NCBI RefSeq assembly: GCF_009731355.2
Contig: NZ_AP022810.1
Coordinates: 744,001 to 808,000, forward strand
DNA length: 64,000 nucleotides
From: Desulfuromonas sp. AOP6
GTDB taxonomy: Bacteria; Desulfobacterota; Desulfuromonadia; Desulfuromonadales; SZUA-540
Direction: 5' to 3'
Below, one piece after another: positions 6,166-14,647 of this stretch. Positions within the stretch are counted from its first letter, which is position 1. Every line of letters starts with the position of its first letter. Position numbers and translations under genes: made by a program. A model generated the notes under the pieces. That model was not told where the DNA came from. It did not search any database and worked only from the letters and a program-made list of their open reading frames with translations.

Positions 6166-8745
6166 ATGAAGTTTACCCTGAAGGATTACCAGGACGAGGC
6201 GGTGCGGGATGTGCTTGTCAATCTGCGTAAGGCCCGCAAGCGTTGGCGGGAGGAAGGCGATCGGCATGCTTTTTCTCTGACGGCGGTGACGGGTGCGGGT
6301 AAGACTGTTATGGCGGCGGCAGCCTTTGAGGCGCTGTTTCATGGCGACGACAATTACGACTTCGAGGCTGATCCCGGCGCTGTAGTTATCTGGTTCAGTG
6401 ATGATCCGTCTTTGAATGAACAGACAAGGTTCAGGCTGATGGAGGCTTCCGACCGGCTGAATCATTCTGATCTGGTGGTGGTGCAGAACACCTTCAACCG
6501 GGAGAAATTTGAGCCCGGCAAGATCTATTTTCTCAACACCCAGAAGCTAGGAAAGAAGAGTCTCCTCGTTCGGGGTTTCGAGCCAGATGAGGCTAATCCG
6601 GCCTTCCCAGAAATGCGCCCGGACCTTCGATCCCATACCATCTGGGATACGATTCAGAACACCATTGACGACCCCTCTCTGACTCTGTATCTGGTGCTCG
6701 ATGAGGCGCACCGGGGGATGGGTAGCCAATCGGCGGCGGTACAGAAAGATAAATCGACCATCGTCAAGAGGCTTATCAACGGGGCGGGCGCGGTGCCGGC
6801 GATCCCGATTGTTCTGGGGATATCCGCTACCGTGGAGCGATTCAATACCGCCATGGCCGAAGCGCATGAGCGCGATCCTCTCCGCAACGTCATTGTTGAT
6901 TCTGCCAAGGTGCAGGAGTCTGGCCTGCTCAAGGATACGATCATCCTGGATATCCCCGATCAAGTAGGCCAGTTCGACACGGTACTGGTACGTCGGGCCA
7001 CCGGCAAAATCAAGGAGTCGAGTGAGGCGTGGGCCGAGTATTCCAAACAGCAGGATTCCAAGGAAATCGTCAAACCGCTTATGGTGCTCCAGGTACCTAA
7101 TACACCGGACCCCAACGAGATCGGGCGGGCGCTGGACACCATCTTTCAGCAGTGGCCGGAGTTGACTAGCGAGGCGATTGCCCATGTGTTAGGCGACCAC
7201 ACGAACCAGACATTTGGCAGACATACGGTGCCGCATATTTCCCCCGAGCGGGTTCAGGATTCCCATTGGGTCCGCGTGCTCATCGCGAAGGAAGCTATCA
7301 GTACCGGCTGGGACTGCCCGCGAGCCGAGGTTCTGGTTTCCTTCAGGCCCGCCAAGGATCGCGATCACATAACCCAGCTGATGGGGCGTATGGTTCGGAC
7401 ACCCCTGGCGCGGCGAATCCCGGGCAATGATCGGCTTAATTCTGTTGACTGTCTGCTGCCTTTTTTCGATGCCAAGTCCGTTAACGATGTTGCCGATGCC
7501 CTGATGAAGGGGGGCGACGACGGCAAAGACCTCCCAGGTCGCCGCGTCCTTATCAATCCCAAGGAGATGACGCCGAATCCAGCTGTTGCAGAACCAGTCT
7601 GGGAAAAGTTTCGGTCGCTGCCGTCCCAGTCCTTGCCGCAGCGGGGAGCAAAGCCGGTAAAGCGGTTGACTGCGCTGGCACATGAACTTGCGTGGGACAA
7701 GTTGTTGCCGGGTGCTGGAAAGACCGCCCATAAGGAAATGCACAAGGTGCTAGATGCGATTCAGGAACGCTATGCTAAGGAGATTGCTGCTGCCCGCAAG
7801 GACGTGTTGACGGTGGAAGGGAAGAGCCTGAATGCCGATATGAAGAACAAAGCGAAATCCTTCGACGACTTTTTGGAGGAGGCTGACTATATCGTGATCG
7901 AGGATGCTTATCGCCGCGCCGGGCGCATCCTGAGTCCGGATATTTCCCGGACCTACGCCGAATATTTGGCCGCTAAAAATACTGATGCTGAAGATATGGA
8001 AGAGGCGCTGATGGAAGCCCACGCCGATATCGCGGCGCTCGGCTTGGTTACCAATGTGAAAACCTGTCTCGACGCTGAAGCGGACAAACTGGCCAAAGCA
8101 TGGTTCGCAAAATACAAGGCACAAATCAAGGAGTTATCTGACGAACGGCAGGAGGTGTATCGCTCGCTCAAGGAGATGAGTACGGAGCCAGGGGAAATAG
8201 ACCTCGCCATGCCGAAATCGTGGACGGTGGCAACTACCGAGCAGGATGAACATGGCAACAAAAAGCCGCTACCGACGTACAAGCAGCACATGTTGTGCGA
8301 CGAGAGCGGCTTGTTCCCTGCTGAAATGAACGATTGGGAGCGTACCGTGCTGGCGGCGGAGATGAAGCGTCAAGGTTTTCAGTTCTGGTACCGTAACCCG
8401 TCGCGTCCAAGCCAGGATTCTCTGGGGATCGCTTATACCGAGGAGCAGCAGGTAAAAATCATGCGGCCAGACTTCATCTTTTTCTCGGCACAGGAGGACG
8501 GCACCATAGTTGCCGACCTTGTTGACCCCCACGGGACCCAATATGGTGACGCGCTGCCAAAACTTCAGGGACTGGCTCAATACGCCGAAGCCTATGGGGC
8601 GGTGTATCGTCGCATTGAAGCTGTCGCCGAGGTGAAGGGTAAATTGCGTGTGCTGGACCTGACAGATGCGAGGGTGCGTAAGGCGGTGGTAGCGGCTGAG
8701 GACATCAAGATACTCTATGCGGGGACGTTGGCTAGCGACTACTGA
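6166..8745 (+). CDS. Type III-like restriction subunit (Res), superfamily 2 helicase-nuclease
   Basis: 859-residue partner of the Mod gene, 4 nt downstream. The N-terminal half is an SF2 translocase: Walker A TAVTGAGKTVMAAAA (near residue 45), Walker B LVLDEAHRGMG (near 185), GISATVERF (motif III), and ITQLMGRMVRTPLARR (motif VI, near 405). The C-terminal part contains MRPDFIFF followed by ADLVDPHGTQYGD, the nuclease-like segment of this helicase family; a textbook D/E-x-K is not obvious, so the active site assignment is tentative. Expected role: ATP-dependent cleavage of unmodified incoming DNA with Mod. No frameshift is seen. Confidence 0.88.
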   Translation: MKFTLKDYQDEAVRDVLVNLRKARKRWREEGDRHAFSLTAVTGAGKTVMAAAAFEALFHGDDNYDFEADPGAVVIWFSDDPSLNEQTRFRLMEASDRLNHSDLVVVQNTFNREKFEPGKIYFLNTQKLGKKSLLVRGFEPDEANPAFPEMRPDLRSHTIWDTIQNTIDDPSLTLYLVLDEAHRGMGSQSAAVQKDKSTIVKRLINGAGAVPAIPIVLGISATVERFNTAMAEAHERDPLRNVIVDSAKVQESGLLKDTIILDIPDQVGQFDTVLVRRATGKIKESSEAWAEYSKQQDSKEIVKPLMVLQVPNTPDPNEIGRALDTIFQQWPELTSEAIAHVLGDHTNQTFGRHTVPHISPERVQDSHWVRVLIAKEAISTGWDCPRAEVLVSFRPAKDRDHITQLMGRMVRTPLARRIPGNDRLNSVDCLLPFFDAKSVNDVADALMKGGDDGKDLPGRRVLINPKEMTPNPAVAEPVWEKFRSLPSQSLPQRGAKPVKRLTALAHELAWDKLLPGAGKTAHKEMHKVLDAIQERYAKEIAAARKDVLTVEGKSLNADMKNKAKSFDDFLEEADYIVIEDAYRRAGRILSPDISRTYAEYLAAKNTDAEDMEEALMEAHADIAALGLVTNVKTCLDAEADKLAKAWFAKYKAQIKELSDERQEVYRSLKEMSTEPGEIDLAMPKSWTVATTEQDEHGNKKPLPTYKQHMLCDESGLFPAEMNDWERTVLAAEMKRQGFQFWYRNPSRPSQDSLGIAYTEEQQVKIMRPDFIFFSAQEDGTIVADLVDPHGTQYGDALPKLQGLAQYAEAYGAVYRRIEAVAEVKGKLRVLDLTDARVRKAVVAAEDIKILYAGTLASDY

Positions 8746-8972
8746 GCACAGTTTGGGAGTTCGCAGACCGTATGCGGGGTCGGACCAGCCCAGGTACCCG
8801 AAAACATAAAATAAAGGCGAAATTTCATCGCACATAAAACGCGTATAGGCCGATTTTTAAGGGCAAAAACGGGTTTATAGATTTGCCGTGAGTCGTTTTA
8901 GGTTTGCAGGGGGAAACACCCCATGGAAACTTTGTTAGAAAAGAACCTTATTGCACCATAGAGCCTTAATCC
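8746..8972. other. Intergenic region after the restriction gene
   Basis: 227 bp, AT-richer than the neighbours. I see no gene, repeat or clear terminator. It probably holds the promoter of the GIY-YIG-like gene. Confidence 0.4.
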
Positions 8973-9374
8973 ATGGATTTGCCTATGATTGACTACAGCT
9001 CATTTTTTAAGGAATGGAAATGTTGGGATAAATTCGAAGACCGCATTGATGGGATAAATGGCGTTTATGCCTTCAGGCTGAAGAATAAATTCGGAAGACT
9101 CATCGGCGAGTCTGAAATTCTCTATTTCGGAAAATGCGATCAAAACCCTAAACGAAATAGAAGACCTGGCCTTTGGCATCGCCTGAAAAATTACAGACAA
9201 AGCAATGCTGGGGCATCCAAGAGGTTGCAAGATTTGGAGAACACGGTGGGTGGTAGATGCGAGATAGAATATGCATATGTCGTCTGCCAGAATCCACGAG
9301 AAACTGAACAAATGCTTCTCCAGGATTATTTTTCAAAGCATTTCGAATATCCTCCATTAAATAGAAATTCTTAG
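8973..9374 (+). CDS. GIY-YIG-like small protein
   Basis: A 133-residue protein whose first half fits the GIY-YIG nuclease fold: INGVYAFRLKN (the GIY strand as GVY), ILYFGKCDQNPK (the YIG strand as YFG), and LWHRLKNYRQSNAG with the conserved Arg of helix alpha1. ETEQMLLQDYFSKHFEYPPL supplies the later conserved Glu and the terminal PPLN. It is a stand-alone domain located between a type III restriction system and an HNH nuclease, so a defence or DNA-processing role is likely but unproven. Start is uncertain: ATG 8973 or ATG 8985, neither with a strong RBS. Confidence 0.6.
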   Translation: MDLPMIDYSSFFKEWKCWDKFEDRIDGINGVYAFRLKNKFGRLIGESEILYFGKCDQNPKRNRRPGLWHRLKNYRQSNAGASKRLQDLENTVGGRCEIEYAYVVCQNPRETEQMLLQDYFSKHFEYPPLNRNS

Positions 9375-9506
9375 ACGTAACCCTAAAAGCAGTGGTGCAG
9401 AAGGGGACCTACAGAGTTCAAATATTGAAAAATGTGGACGTGACTGCTTTTCTGCTCTGGAGGGGCGTACCCAACTCAAACAGATTTATGAAAATATGGA
9501 AAGCAA

Positions 9507-10487
9507 ATGACCAACCTCACCACCGCCATAAAACACTTCACCTCCCTCAACCGCGCCCCCGGCGTGACCTGGACTGAGGCCACCAAACGCAAGGCGCCGC
9601 ACAAGCCGATCCTGCTGCTGGCGGTACTTGACCTGGTGCATCGCGGTGTCGTCACCAACCCATTCATCGACGTCACGGCCGATCTGGTGGAGCTGAACGA
9701 GCTGTTCAACCTTTACTGGCGACGGGTCGTGCCGCTGGGGCAGACCAGCAGTATCGCCTTTCCCTTTTCCCGCCTCGCCCGCGAACCGTTCTGGGAATTG
9801 GTTCCCCAGCCTGGCAAGACTGTCTCCTCTGCAATTATTAACAATACCTCGTCGGTCAGCTATCTGCGCAAGTATGCCTTGGGTGCTAAGCTTGATGACG
9901 AGTTGTTTCAGGTGATGCAAAGCGGGCAGGGGAGGGAGGCGCTACGGGAAACCCTTCTGCAATCCTGCTTCTCGATGGATGCGGCAGTGCTGCTGCGGGA
10001 GCAGTCGTTGATCAACGGGGCGGCGTATGATTACAGCCGGGTTCTGGAAGAAAAAGCTCACCTACCGCTGGTGAAAGAGATCGTCGAAGCGGAGAGCTAC
10101 CGGCCGGCAGTGCGGGACCAGGCCTTCCGCAAGGTTGTAACCACTGCCTATGACCACCGCTGCGCCCTGTGTGGCATCCGCATCGTTACCCCGGACGGAC
10201 ATACGGTGGTGGAGGCGGCCCACATCGTGCCGTGGAGCAAATCAAAGAACGACGACATCCGCAACGGTATGGCGCTCTGCCGTACCTGCCACTGGGGCTT
10301 CGATGAAGGAATGCTCGGCGTTGCTGACAACTACACAGTAATCACTGCTCGCACCATCGGCAGCGACCCTAATTACCCAGGTCTCCTCACAATGCTTTCA
10401 GGCCGCGCCATTCTACCGCCAGCGGCTCGTGAATACTGGCCTGCCCAGGAGTATTTGCGAGAGCATCGGAAAGAGTGGCGATTGTAA
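9507..10487 (+). CDS. HNH endonuclease, restriction-like
   Basis: 326 aa. The C-terminal third has an HNH finger: AYDHRCALCGIRIVTPDG, VVEAAHIVPWSKSKNDDIRN and GMALCRTCHWGFDEGMLGV, with both CxxC pairs and the AHI-P-W block intact. The N-terminus KAPHKPILLLAVLDLVHRG is the recurring start of HNH restriction endonucleases of this group, with a DNA-binding-like domain between. Likely a modification-dependent or stand-alone restriction enzyme; the nearby type III system supports a defence setting. No dedicated methyltransferase is adjacent. Confidence 0.82.
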   Translation: MTNLTTAIKHFTSLNRAPGVTWTEATKRKAPHKPILLLAVLDLVHRGVVTNPFIDVTADLVELNELFNLYWRRVVPLGQTSSIAFPFSRLAREPFWELVPQPGKTVSSAIINNTSSVSYLRKYALGAKLDDELFQVMQSGQGREALRETLLQSCFSMDAAVLLREQSLINGAAYDYSRVLEEKAHLPLVKEIVEAESYRPAVRDQAFRKVVTTAYDHRCALCGIRIVTPDGHTVVEAAHIVPWSKSKNDDIRNGMALCRTCHWGFDEGMLGVADNYTVITARTIGSDPNYPGLLTMLSGRAILPPAAREYWPAQEYLREHRKEWRL

Positions 10488-10537
10488 TTGAACGATAAAA
10501 AGCTGGAATGCTTTCTAGAAAGGCTCATGGTTTTGAA

Positions 10538-11128
10538 ATGATTCGGTTACTATTAGCAGCTGTTTTTATTTTTGGGGTGCATGTCGCACCTGCTTATGCC
10601 GTCACCTTCGACATCTGGCATACCGGGATGACCCGTCAGGAAATTCTCCAGGTTGCCCAGGCAAGAAACATTCCATTAGCAAAGGGGGGAGGGCTTAATT
10701 TAAACAGAAGGTATGATCCCAAACTGCTGGCTGGTGATGCGACCAGTTACAATTACCAGACAACCCTGTTTAATCACTCGGCCAAGGTTCAGCTTCGTTT
10801 GTCACCTGCGAAGGGGGGCTATGGCCAGTTTCTGTATGAGATCGACGTTATCTTTACGGATTCATCGAAAAACAAAGATCTGCGACCGTATGTGACCCGC
10901 ATGTTGCGGGAAAAATACGGTCCGCCTCAGGTTGTCCCCGACCTTGTCAGGCAGGTGCTTCTATGGAAACCTGAACCGAATAACGAGATTCGTCTCACGA
11001 GTTTCATGGTGACAATGCAGGTAAATTACGTTGATTTAAAAATTAAAAAATTTGCTGATGAGCTTTCAAAATCAACTTACGAACTACCTGGTAATCCTGT
11101 AAACCACAGGGATTCAGGCAAGTTTTGA
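10538..11128 (+). CDS. Secreted protein of unknown function
   Basis: Not recognised. From ATG 10538 it starts MIRLLLAAVFIFGVHVAPAYA, a clear signal peptide cut after AYA, followed by about 175 residues of mixed polar sequence without Cys pairs or known motifs. An in-frame ATG at 10508 would add ten residues before the signal peptide. The segment FDIWHTGMTRQEILQVAQ resembles the start of small periplasmic proteins of unknown function. The next gene, 24 bp on, is a two-helix membrane protein, so the two may act together. Confidence 0.6.
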   Translation: MIRLLLAAVFIFGVHVAPAYAVTFDIWHTGMTRQEILQVAQARNIPLAKGGGLNLNRRYDPKLLAGDATSYNYQTTLFNHSAKVQLRLSPAKGGYGQFLYEIDVIFTDSSKNKDLRPYVTRMLREKYGPPQVVPDLVRQVLLWKPEPNNEIRLTSFMVTMQVNYVDLKIKKFADELSKSTYELPGNPVNHRDSGKF

Positions 11129-11152
11129 ATTGACTACATTGGGAGTATTGAC

Positions 11153-11578
11153 GTGCGACAAAGTCTGAGTGAATTTACCGCTGAGAGAATTGCAAGACGT
11201 AACGAATCGGCCTACTCTGCGCTGATGACGGTCGCCATGCTGATCAAGATGGGGGCGGTAATTGGTGGCGTTTGGGGTGTGGTGATAGGTTTCAGAATAT
11301 TTTTCGAGGCAGGGATGCCTGGGGCGCAACAGACTGGCCTTTTGGTGATCTTTGGTTCGTTTTTCTCGGCTCTCTTTACATACGGCTATGCAGAAATATT
11401 GAATGCAATAAGGGATACGGCAAAGAATACAGAGGCTTCAGCCGACTATCTCGCTGCTGTCTTAACATACATGGAGCGAGTTGGGGATAAGGGCACGCAG
11501 GAGACGCCGGATGATTTCACTTTAGGCCGAATCCCAGCGGGAAAGACTCCACGGCAAATTCGCCCTAATCAGAGTTGA
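11153..11578 (+). CDS. Small membrane protein of unknown function
   Basis: Not recognised. 141 aa from a GTG start with GGGAGT upstream. Two transmembrane helices are evident, about residues 28-50 (MGAVIGGVWGVVIGFRIFF) and 60-80 (GLLVIFGSFFSALFTYGYAE), flanked by charged cytoplasmic-type ends. It lies 24 bp behind a secreted protein gene in the same orientation. Confidence 0.55.
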   Translation: MRQSLSEFTAERIARRNESAYSALMTVAMLIKMGAVIGGVWGVVIGFRIFFEAGMPGAQQTGLLVIFGSFFSALFTYGYAEILNAIRDTAKNTEASADYLAAVLTYMERVGDKGTQETPDDFTLGRIPAGKTPRQIRPNQS

Positions 11579-11653
11579 GGGTGCCTAAAAGATAAAGAAA
11601 CGGATTCGTACCCCTTCAAAATGTTCTTACCCGACCAACCAACGGAGAGTCCC

Positions 11654-12664
11654 ATGAGCGAAGTTGCTTTTGAGCCGTTTTACGAGCGCTGGGCCGATCG
11701 CCTCGGCCTGGGGGTGGTGGGAAAACTACTGCTCTCCGTGGCCGCCGCCCTGGTTTTCTTTCTCCCTTACTATGCCCGTGTCGGCACCACGGCCCTGCAC
11801 AACTGGAGCTGGCTGCTGGCCTTGCTGATCGCCGGCGCGCCGATCTTCCTCTTTTTTGCTACCGCGACCCTGCGCCAACTCTTTCCACTGTGGGAGGAAC
11901 ATTGCGAAGAACCGGGGCTGGCGACCTTTCTGGTGCCGCTGAACCGGGTGTTGAGTGATCGCAACTTCGTGCTCGCCGGTCTCGGCTTCGGCCTGGCGAA
12001 TACCGCCATGGGAGCCTTGTTCGGCGTGTCGGAGCCTGATCCGGTGGCGGCCCTGCTGCTTTTCGCCGGTTTCTTTATTGCCGGTTTCATTTGCGGTCTC
12101 CCCGCCTGGGGGATATTCGGCGTGGTGACGACCTTCCGCAAATTCACCCGCGCGGCAGAGCTCAAACTCGATTACACCGCCCCGGACCGTTGCGGCGGTC
12201 TTTCTTTCTTTGGTGCGGCGCTGGTCAAGTTCAGCGTGGTTACTCTGGCCGAGGGGGGCTTGATCGCCACCTATATTCTGATGGCCTCCTGGACGCGCGA
12301 GTCCAACCCCTGGGTGCAGCTGGTGATGTGGGGCTGGATTGTTTTCCCCTTTCTGCTTTCGCTGCTGGTACTGCTGGTGCCGGCGCTCGATCTGAATCGG
12401 ATGTTGAGACGCTACCGTCAGGATATGGAACGGGAGCTGAAAAGCAAATGCGCCGTCCTGCGCCGACGCATCGAGGAAAACAGCGGGGCGGCGGATCTGG
12501 AACGGCTGCATAGCGAGTATGGTTATCTGTGCAGCCGCCGCGAGGAAGTGCACGGCATGCGCAACTGGCCGTTCAGTCTCGGCGCCACGACCACCTTTGC
12601 CGGGGCGTTCGTGTCGAATCTTGTCATTGCCGTCGAGCTCGGCAAAACGCTTTTCGGGGCTTAG
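11654..12664 (+). CDS. Multi-pass inner-membrane protein of unknown function
   Basis: Not recognised. 336 aa from ATG 11654 behind GGAGAG. Around six hydrophobic segments (residues near 25-45, 55-75, 105-125, 130-160, 190-215, 230-255) are followed by a charged, helical stretch (LNRMLRRYRQDMERELKSK) and a final membrane segment. No catalytic motif is visible. The HIT gene starts 15 bp later and may share a transcript. Confidence 0.55.
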   Translation: MSEVAFEPFYERWADRLGLGVVGKLLLSVAAALVFFLPYYARVGTTALHNWSWLLALLIAGAPIFLFFATATLRQLFPLWEEHCEEPGLATFLVPLNRVLSDRNFVLAGLGFGLANTAMGALFGVSEPDPVAALLLFAGFFIAGFICGLPAWGIFGVVTTFRKFTRAAELKLDYTAPDRCGGLSFFGAALVKFSVVTLAEGGLIATYILMASWTRESNPWVQLVMWGWIVFPFLLSLLVLLVPALDLNRMLRRYRQDMERELKSKCAVLRRRIEENSGAADLERLHSEYGYLCSRREEVHGMRNWPFSLGATTTFAGAFVSNLVIAVELGKTLFGA

Positions 12665-12679
12665 GTGGGGACAGGCGTG

Positions 12680-13075
12680 ATGGCCGCAGAAAATCAAAAA
12701 CATTCATGCCCCTTCTGCCAAATCGACACATCCCGAATCCTCATGGCCAACGATCTGGCCATGGCCATCGGCGACGGCTATCCCGTCAGCCCCGGTCATA
12801 GTCTGATCATTCCCAAGCGGCATATCGCCTCGATCTTTGAGGCGACGGCGGCGGAGCAGGCGGCCCTGTGGGAGCTGGGCGTGAAGACGCGGGAACTTCT
12901 GCAAGCCGAGCATCAGCCGGACGGGTTCAACATCGGCATCAACGACGGGGAGGCGGCGGGGCAGACGGTGAGGCACCTGCACATCCATCTGATCCCCCGT
13001 TATGCCGGCGACACGCCGGACCCGCGCGGCGGGGTACGGTGGGTCAGGCCGGACAAGGCTTCCTACTGGAAGTAA
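12680..13075 (+). CDS. HIT family nucleotide hydrolase
   Basis: 131 aa. The histidine triad is VRHLHIHLIPRYAG near the C-terminus, with the supporting helix LIIPKRHIASIFEAT and NIGINDGEAAGQT. The N-terminal CPFCQID pair is common in this branch and may bind zinc. Family members hydrolyse or transfer nucleotidyl groups on substrates such as AMP-lysine or dinucleoside polyphosphates; the substrate here is unknown. ATG 12680 is favoured over GTG 12665 because GGGGACAGG sits just upstream. REP elements begin immediately after the stop. Confidence 0.85.
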   Translation: MAAENQKHSCPFCQIDTSRILMANDLAMAIGDGYPVSPGHSLIIPKRHIASIFEATAAEQAALWELGVKTRELLQAEHQPDGFNIGINDGEAAGQTVRHLHIHLIPRYAGDTPDPRGGVRWVRPDKASYWK

Positions 13076-13079
13076 ACCA

Positions 13080-13220
13080 GGGCGCGATGAATCGCGCCCC
13101 TACGGCGGTATCCGATGTGAATGAAATGGTATGTAGGGGCGCAATTCATTGCGCCCAGATCAGTCTGATCCACAACGATCAGAGGCGATAAACCAGGGCG
13201 GGTTTGAAACCCGCCCCTAC
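13080..13220. repeat. REP cluster between HIT gene and zinc-ribbon membrane gene
   Basis: Inverted copy 13080-13103, forward variant 13133-13156 (arms GCAAT/ATTGC) and an inverted copy of a second palindrome type at 13196-13220 (GGCGGGTTTGAAACCCGCC). All keep the GTAG/CTAC head, pointing to one transposase specificity acting on different stems. The last copy ends 11 bp before the next start codon. Confidence 0.85.
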
Positions 13221-13231
13221 GTGGAGGGTAC

Positions 13232-14443
13232 ATGGGTTTGGGACGCATGGTGAATAACCAGATGGGCAAAGTCAGGGCGCATCTGACGCAACTCGATGGG
13301 CAGCCGTTGGGCAAGGCGGCTTTTGTCATTCTGCTTTTTCTCGATCTCTTTATCCTTATCGCCATCTTTAACGGGCTGGACGAGCACACCCGGCAGCTTC
13401 CTTCCCCTGCGGAAACCATTCCGCAGACCTGCCGGGAGATGGTGATCGACCGGGAGTGGAACCCGAGCAACCGCACGGACAACCTGGGGCAGATCGTCAC
13501 GGCGCACAGCGGAAGCTATTACCGCCTTGACGAGAAAAAGAAGGACCTGCACCCGGTCTGCGCGCCCTATATCGATCTGCTGGATCAGGTCAAGACCGAC
13601 GAGAACCTGGTCAGCGCCTTTGAAGACCGCAAACAATTACAGTTTGAAGCGAAGGCGCTGCAGCGCAGCATCGACAGCCTGAAGGGCGCTTACGATACGA
13701 CCCTGCTGGAAAACATCGCCAGACAGCCGTCAGACCAGCCGACGGTGGCGGCGATTAAGGGGGAGGTGCAGCAGAAGACCGGCGCCCTGAATGCACTGAC
13801 GAACCAGCTCGCCGCTCTGGAACGGACCATCAACGAGGATGCGCGGGTGCGGAGCCTCTGGGAAAAGCTGCAGGGGATTGAAAAATCGGAGCGGGACAAG
13901 CTGCTGGCCGAGCTGCGCCGCTTGAACTTCTGGTATCCGGTCAAGAAGCTGGGGATGCAGCTGCTCTTTCTGTTGCCCCTCTTCGCCGTCTTCTACGCCT
14001 GGAACGCGGTGAGCATCCGCCACCATCGCGGGGTGCAGGCTCTGGTCTCTTCCCATCTGCTGGTGGTGGCCTTTATCCCCATCTTTGGCAAGATTGTCGA
14101 GACGATCTACGACATCATCCCCCACAAGCTTCTGGATAAACTCATCGATATCCTCGTCTCCTTCAAGCTGGTGGCCATCTGGCACTACCTGGTCATGGCT
14201 CTGGCCATCGCCGCCGGACTCTTCCTCATCTACCTCTTCCAGAAAAAGCTCTTCACCCGCGAGCGCCTCATCGACCGCCGCATCGCCAAGGGGGAGTGCC
14301 AGCAATGCGGGCGCCATCTGCCCGCCGAAGCGTGTGCCTGTCCCTTCTGCGGATTCCAGCAGTTCACCCCCTGCGAACAATGCCACGCCTTGCGGCATGT
14401 GCATGGCCGCTTCTGCCGGAAGTGCGGGGCGCCATCCCCCTGA
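13232..14443 (+). CDS. Membrane protein with coiled coil and C-terminal zinc ribbons, unknown function
   Basis: Not recognised. 403 aa with a distinctive layout: one membrane helix near residues 28-46 (AAFVILLFLDLFILIAIF), an extracytoplasmic region of about 190 residues with a predicted coiled coil around 130-215, further membrane helices near 233-255 and 265-285, one near 318-340, and a cytoplasmic tail with four CxxC pairs (CQQCG, CACPFC, CEQC, CRKCG), enough for two zinc ribbons. The tail suggests contact with nucleic acid or protein partners. The gene is bracketed on both sides by REP clusters. Confidence 0.6.
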   Translation: MGLGRMVNNQMGKVRAHLTQLDGQPLGKAAFVILLFLDLFILIAIFNGLDEHTRQLPSPAETIPQTCREMVIDREWNPSNRTDNLGQIVTAHSGSYYRLDEKKKDLHPVCAPYIDLLDQVKTDENLVSAFEDRKQLQFEAKALQRSIDSLKGAYDTTLLENIARQPSDQPTVAAIKGEVQQKTGALNALTNQLAALERTINEDARVRSLWEKLQGIEKSERDKLLAELRRLNFWYPVKKLGMQLLFLLPLFAVFYAWNAVSIRHHRGVQALVSSHLLVVAFIPIFGKIVETIYDIIPHKLLDKLIDILVSFKLVAIWHYLVMALAIAAGLFLIYLFQKKLFTRERLIDRRIAKGECQQCGRHLPAEACACPFCGFQQFTPCEQCHALRHVHGRFCRKCGAPSP

Positions 14444-14451
14444 TAAAATCA

Positions 14452-14641
14452 GGGCGCGATGAACCTGGGCGCGATGAACAAGGGCGCGATGAATCGCGCC
14501 CCTACGGGTACCCGATGGGAATGCAACACCATGTAGGGGCGCAATTCATGGCGCCCTGTTTTTCGTACACCCCGTCGGCGCACCGATTCCCGGTTATCTG
14601 GGCTGGTTGGGACGGTGTAGGGGCGGGTTTGAAACCCGCCC
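14452..14641. repeat. REP cluster downstream of the zinc-ribbon membrane gene
   Basis: Two broken half-copies near 14452-14481, a perfect inverted copy at 14482-14505, a forward variant at 14533-14556 and a forward copy of the GGTTTGAAACC type at 14617-14641. The cluster fills the gap between two convergent genes. Confidence 0.85.
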
Positions 14642-14647
14642 TTACGA

